NCBI GenBank assembly: GCA_012032075.1
Contig: JAAURU010000068.1
Coordinates: 1-11,522, forward strand
From: Flavobacterium sp.
GTDB lineage: Bacteria > Bacteroidota > Bacteroidia > Flavobacteriales > Flavobacteriaceae
Direction of reading: 5' to 3'
Length of the DNA stretch: 11,522 bases
Shown here: positions 9,300-11,522 of the stretch, piece after piece
Position numbering within the stretch: the stretch's first letter is position 1
How the letters are laid out: every line of letters begins with the position of its first letter
Notes under the pieces: model-generated
The model's database searches: none
What the model was told of the DNA's origin: nothing
What the model saw: only the letters and a program-made list of their open reading frames with translations
Position numbers and translations under genes: made by a program

Positions 9300-9886
9300 T
9301 TAATCAGATTTTTTTTGGTTGACTAATCCTTTGGTAAACTCATTTAAAGTCTCTACTTTTTCTTCAAAGTTTCCTTTAATAGTTTTTCTGTATTCGTTCA
9401 AATTTTTTACTAAATCGTCAATATTATCTGGAATAACATCTTCAAAAAATTGTCTTAATCGTTTAGCTGTTGTGGGTGATTTTCCATTAGTGGAAATGGC
9501 AATTTTTACATTTCCTTTGGTCACTATTCCGCCCATGTAAAATCACAAAACGGAGGATTATCTGCTACGTTTACTAAAATATTTCGTGCTTTACAATCGT
9601 GATACACTTGTTCATTTACTGGTATATTATCTGTAGTAGCAATCACAATATGCTTACCTTCTAAGTAATTACTATGATAAGCATCAATAATTCTTTCAAT
9701 TTTAAATTTTTCAGTTAAAGTTATCGTTTCTTCTCTAAACATAGTGGAAACCATTTGAACCTTTGCATTCGGACTCGATTTTAATAAAAAGGTTAGTTTT
9801 TCAAGGGCTACATTTCCTCCACCCACAATGAGTACGTTTAGATTTGATACTTTTAAAAAGATTGGATATAGTTCGTTTTGCTCCAT
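9300..9886 (-). CDS. Precorrin-2 dehydrogenase / sirohydrochlorin ferrochelatase (siroheme synthase, CysG N-terminal/Met8 type), frame broken
   Basis: The enzyme oxidises precorrin-2 to sirohydrochlorin with NAD+ and, in the bifunctional members, inserts iron to give siroheme. The N-terminal Rossmann fold shows VLIVGGGNVALEK (residues 18-30, dinucleotide-binding glycines 22-24). NVADNPPFCDF follows, with Asp109 at the position of the conserved catalytic aspartate of CysG/Met8. ISTNGKSPTTAKRLRQFFE matches the dimerisation and substrate-binding segment. One T is missing near 9539-9542 (in the gene DFYMGGIV is intended and DFTWAE-stop is read). The corrected length is 195 residues, normal for the stand-alone version, which lacks the methyltransferase half found in enterobacterial CysG. 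That activity is encoded by the divergent cobA. The ATG at 9886 opens the conserved N-terminus MEQNELYPIFLKVSNLNVL. It likely serves the adjacent nirB. Confidence 0.92.
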
Positions 9887-9904
9887 TTTTATTTGATTTT
9901 ATTG

Positions 9905-10009
9905 TACTTAATAAACCTTGTTGAAAAAAATAAGTATAAAAATAAGTAAATTAAGTAATTTTATAAGTAATTATTAAAAAAAATATGTATTTTTGAATTC
10001 AGTTAAGTA
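9905..10009. promoter_or_regulatory. Cluster of TAAGTA motifs in the divergent siroheme/cobA spacer
   Basis: TAAGTA is seen at 9931, 9943, 9952, 9964 and 10004, and its complement TACTTA at 9905, all inside a 146-base spacer. The four central copies are 12, 9 and 12 bases apart and share A/T flanks (mostly WTAAGTAA). The same motif appears as an inverted pair upstream of nirB. I infer an operator for a regulator of siroheme and nitrite genes. The regulator itself is not in the window, and chance in AT-rich DNA is not excluded. Confidence 0.4.
9988..9995 (+). promoter_or_regulatory. TAnnTTTG -7 element for cobA
   Basis: TATTTTTG matches TAnnTTTG and lies 37 bases before the ATG at 10033. No TTG stands at the usual -33 distance. 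Instead TAAGTA copies occupy that position (9952 and 9964), which would suit an activator-dependent promoter. This is inference from position only. Confidence 0.4.
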
Positions 10010-10032
10010 ATGCAAATATAAATACTATTACT

Positions 10033-10805
10033 ATGAAATCATCAAAAGAAGCAAAAATCACACTTGTTGGTGCTGGTCCAGGTGCTAAAGATTTAATTAC
10101 TATAAAAGGTTTCAAAGCCTTACAAAGTGCCGATATAATATTATATGATGCCTTAGTAAGTAAAGAATTACTTTCAGAAATTGATGATTCCATTTTAAAA
10201 ATTTGTGTAGGAAAGCGTTGTAACAAACATTCGTTTACACAAGATGAAATTAATTTGCTAATAGTAGAAAGTGCATTTCAATATGGTCATGTAGTACGAT
10301 TAAAAGGTGGTGATCCTTTTGTTTTTGGTAGAGCTAATGAAGAAATAGACTTTGCCGAATCTTTTGGTATTCCAGTAAGTGTAATTCCTGGAATTTCAAG
10401 TGCTATTGCCGTACCAAGTAGTCAAGGTATTCCAATGACGCAAAGAGGTGTAAGTAGTAGTTTTGGGTGATGACTGCTACTAAGAAAGATGGTTCTTTTT
10501 CAGAGGATTTGAAATTCGCGGCTCAGTCTTCTGCAACTATGGTTATTTTAATGGGCGTTCAAAAACTAGCAGAAATAGCTTCCGAAATTTTGAAATATAG
10601 AACAGCTCAAACTCCTTTTGCAGTTATTCAAAATGGAACTTTAGAAAATGAGGTAGCTGTTGTAGGAACTTTGGAAGATATACCAAATTTAATAGGATTA
10701 ATCAATACATCAGAACCAGGAGTAATTGTTGTGGGTGATGTAGTTGCCCAACATCCTGCTTTCTTTGAAGAAGAAGTGCAACGCGTTTTACACTCTAATT
10801 TATAA
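10033..10805 (+). CDS. cobA: Uroporphyrinogen-III C-methyltransferase (SUMT), one frame break
   Basis: The enzyme transfers two methyl groups from S-adenosylmethionine to uroporphyrinogen III, giving precorrin-2 for siroheme. The family signatures are present in order: ITLVGAGPGAKDLITIKG at residues 9-26, LYDALVS, GKRCNKHSFTQDEIN, VVRLKGGDPFVFGRANEE (SUMT signature 2) and VIPGISSAIAVPSSQGIPMT, followed in the next frame by TATKKDG and TMVILMG. One T is missing in the run 10461-10464: SSSFWVMTATKKDG is restored by adding it, while the sequence as given stops at 10470. The corrected length is 257 residues, typical for a stand-alone SUMT. It is divergent from the dehydrogenase/chelatase gene and 125 bases upstream of nirB in the same direction, so the three genes supply and use siroheme together. 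Confidence 0.95.
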
Positions 10806-10807
10806 AT

Positions 10808-10855
10808 GTTTGATTTTCTTTTACTATTGGCAAACAAGAAAATAATTAGAATAGT
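10808..10855. other. Interlocking complementary segments after cobA (possible terminator or leader structure)
   Basis: ATTTTCTT (10813-10820) pairs with AAGAAAAT (10836-10843). GTTTG (10808-10812) pairs with CAAAC (10831-10835). ACTATT (10823-10828) pairs with AATAGT (10850-10855). The first two pairs interlock in pseudoknot order instead of nesting. The segment starts three bases after the cobA stop. It could end the cobA transcript or belong to the nirB leader, but the stems are mostly A/T and weak. Confidence 0.25.
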
Positions 10856-10876
10856 CAAGATTCGGTAATGAATAAA

Positions 10877-10919
10877 TTACTTAGTTTTTAGTTAAGTAAA
10901 ATTACATGTATTATATTTA
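10877..10919 (+). promoter_or_regulatory. Inverted TTACTTA/TAAGTAA operator-like site and weak promoter of nirB
   Basis: TTACTTA (10877-10883) and TAAGTAA (10893-10899) form a perfect seven-base inverted repeat with a nine-base spacer, centred 43 bases before the nirB ATG. TATATTTA (10912-10919) is a one-mismatch match to TAnnTTTG and ends 11 bases before the ATG. If that is the -7 element, the inverted repeat covers the -33 region, as expected for an activator or repressor site. Its half-site equals the repeated motif upstream of cobA. Confidence 0.4.
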
Positions 10920-10930
10920 AATACGTAGAT

Positions 10931-11522
10931 ATGAAAAAATAATAGTTGTTGGTAACGGAATGGTTGGCTATAAGTTTTGTGAGAAATTTGTAGCAAAAGC
11001 GAAAGATTTAGATTTTAAACTAATCGTTTTTGGTGAAGAACCAAGACCTGCTTATGATAGAGTACATTTGAGCGAATTCTTCGAAAATCAAGATGCAAAA
11101 GCCCTTGAAATGGCACCTCGTGAATGGTATGAAAACAGTGGTATTGAATTGATTACCAATACTAGAGTAATTGCGATTCACAAACTATCAAAAACAATCG
11201 AAACCATTGATGAAACTACTTATGAGTATGACTATTTAGTCTTAGCAACGGGTTCAACTCCTTTTGTTCCAGCTATAAAAGGAATTGAAAAGGAAGGAAT
11301 TTTCGTATATCGAACCATTGAAGATTTAGAAGCAACTTTAGCTTATGCTGCAAAGATTAAGGAAGGTAGAGACGAAGTGATTAAAGCGGCTGTTTTAGGT
11401 GGTGGATTGCTTGGTTTAGAAGCGGCAAAAGCGGTAAAAGATATGGGTTTTGAACCTCATGTGGTGGAGTTTGCACCTAAATTAATGCCAAGACAGTTAG
11501 ATACTAGAGGAAGTAAAGTGTT
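10931..11522 (+). CDS. nirB: NAD(P)H-dependent nitrite reductase large subunit, 5' part, one frame break, runs off the window
   Basis: This is the start of the assimilatory siroheme nitrite reductase large subunit, which reduces nitrite to ammonium with NAD(P)H in the cytoplasm. The visible 197 codons are the FAD/NAD(P)-binding oxidoreductase region: IIVVGNGMVGYKFCEKF (FAD glycines), AYDRVHLSEFF, DYLVLATGSTPFVPAIKG, VYRTIEDLEA and AAVLGGGLLGLEAAKA (NAD(P) glycines), then VVEFAPKLMPRQLD, a segment typical of NirB. One A is missing in the run 10934-10939. As given it reads MKK-stop, while with seven A's it reads MKKIIVVGNG and stays open to the end. The Fe-S/siroheme domain lies beyond 11522, so a stand-alone FAD oxidoreductase is not formally excluded. 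The adjoining siroheme genes make NirB by far the best call. nirD is expected downstream. Confidence 0.88.

Noticed and set aside
9319..9540. Plus-strand open frame of 73 codons
   Set aside because: It is antisense to the conserved C-terminal part of the siroheme synthase gene.
9999..10226. Minus-strand open frame of 75 codons
   Set aside because: It is antisense to the start of cobA, whose SAM-binding signature is on the plus strand.
10628..10858. Minus-strand open frame of 76 codons
   Set aside because: It is antisense to the end of cobA and shows no domain.
432..10940. Programmed frameshifting or a changed genetic code
   Set aside because: The breaks share no slippery site or stem, occur in both directions and hit unrelated genes. 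The stops appear only after a frame shift and not within conserved frames.

Overview
The window is strongly AT-rich DNA that looks like the chromosome of a Bacteroidota member of the class Flavobacteriia, Flavobacterium or a close relative. Three things support this. A secreted protein carries a C-terminal type IX secretion sorting domain. Putative promoters fit the Bacteroidetes TTG / TAnnTTTG pattern, and no Shine-Dalgarno sequences are visible. The protein sequences are of flavobacterial type (fused E1 alpha/beta dehydrogenase, M1-like membrane protein, NirB). Family assignments come from recalled motifs, not from a search.

Layout. 1-431 is a gene-free AT-rich stretch. 432-1552 (+) is a cysteine desulfurase. 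It converges, through a perfect hairpin at 1556-1585, on a fused alpha/beta E1 of the 2-oxoacid dehydrogenase type (1606-4010, -). Next on the minus strand is a large exported protein (4189-7005) with an M1-aminopeptidase-like N-terminal half that lacks the zinc motif and a C-terminal half that resembles an outer-membrane beta-barrel. Divergent from it is a secreted endonuclease I with lamin-tail, Calx-beta-like and type IX sorting domains (7198-9157, +). A nested inverted repeat (9188-9288) separates that gene from the convergent siroheme segment. That segment holds precorrin-2 dehydrogenase/ferrochelatase (9300-9886, -), divergently transcribed uroporphyrinogen-III C-methyltransferase cobA (10033-10805, +) and the 5' part of the nitrite reductase large subunit nirB (10931 to the window end).

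The last three genes form a functional unit. CobA makes precorrin-2, the dehydrogenase/chelatase turns it into siroheme, and siroheme is the cofactor of NirB (and of sulfite reductase). A repeated TAAGTA motif lies in the divergent sirohaem/cobA spacer and again as an inverted pair in front of nirB, so the three genes may share a regulator.

The dominant oddity is technical. Every gene is interrupted by one or more single-base indels, about 14 in 11.5 kb, mostly in A/T runs. In each case the conserved protein continues in another frame without loss. I read this as uncorrected sequencing error, not as pseudogenes or programmed frameshifting, and I annotate each gene across its breaks. I found no mobile element, CRISPR array, tRNA or rRNA, and nothing I can defend as a new multi-gene system. 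The best leads are the degenerate M1-barrel protein, the altered thiamine-diphosphate motif of the E1 fusion and the TAAGTA array.
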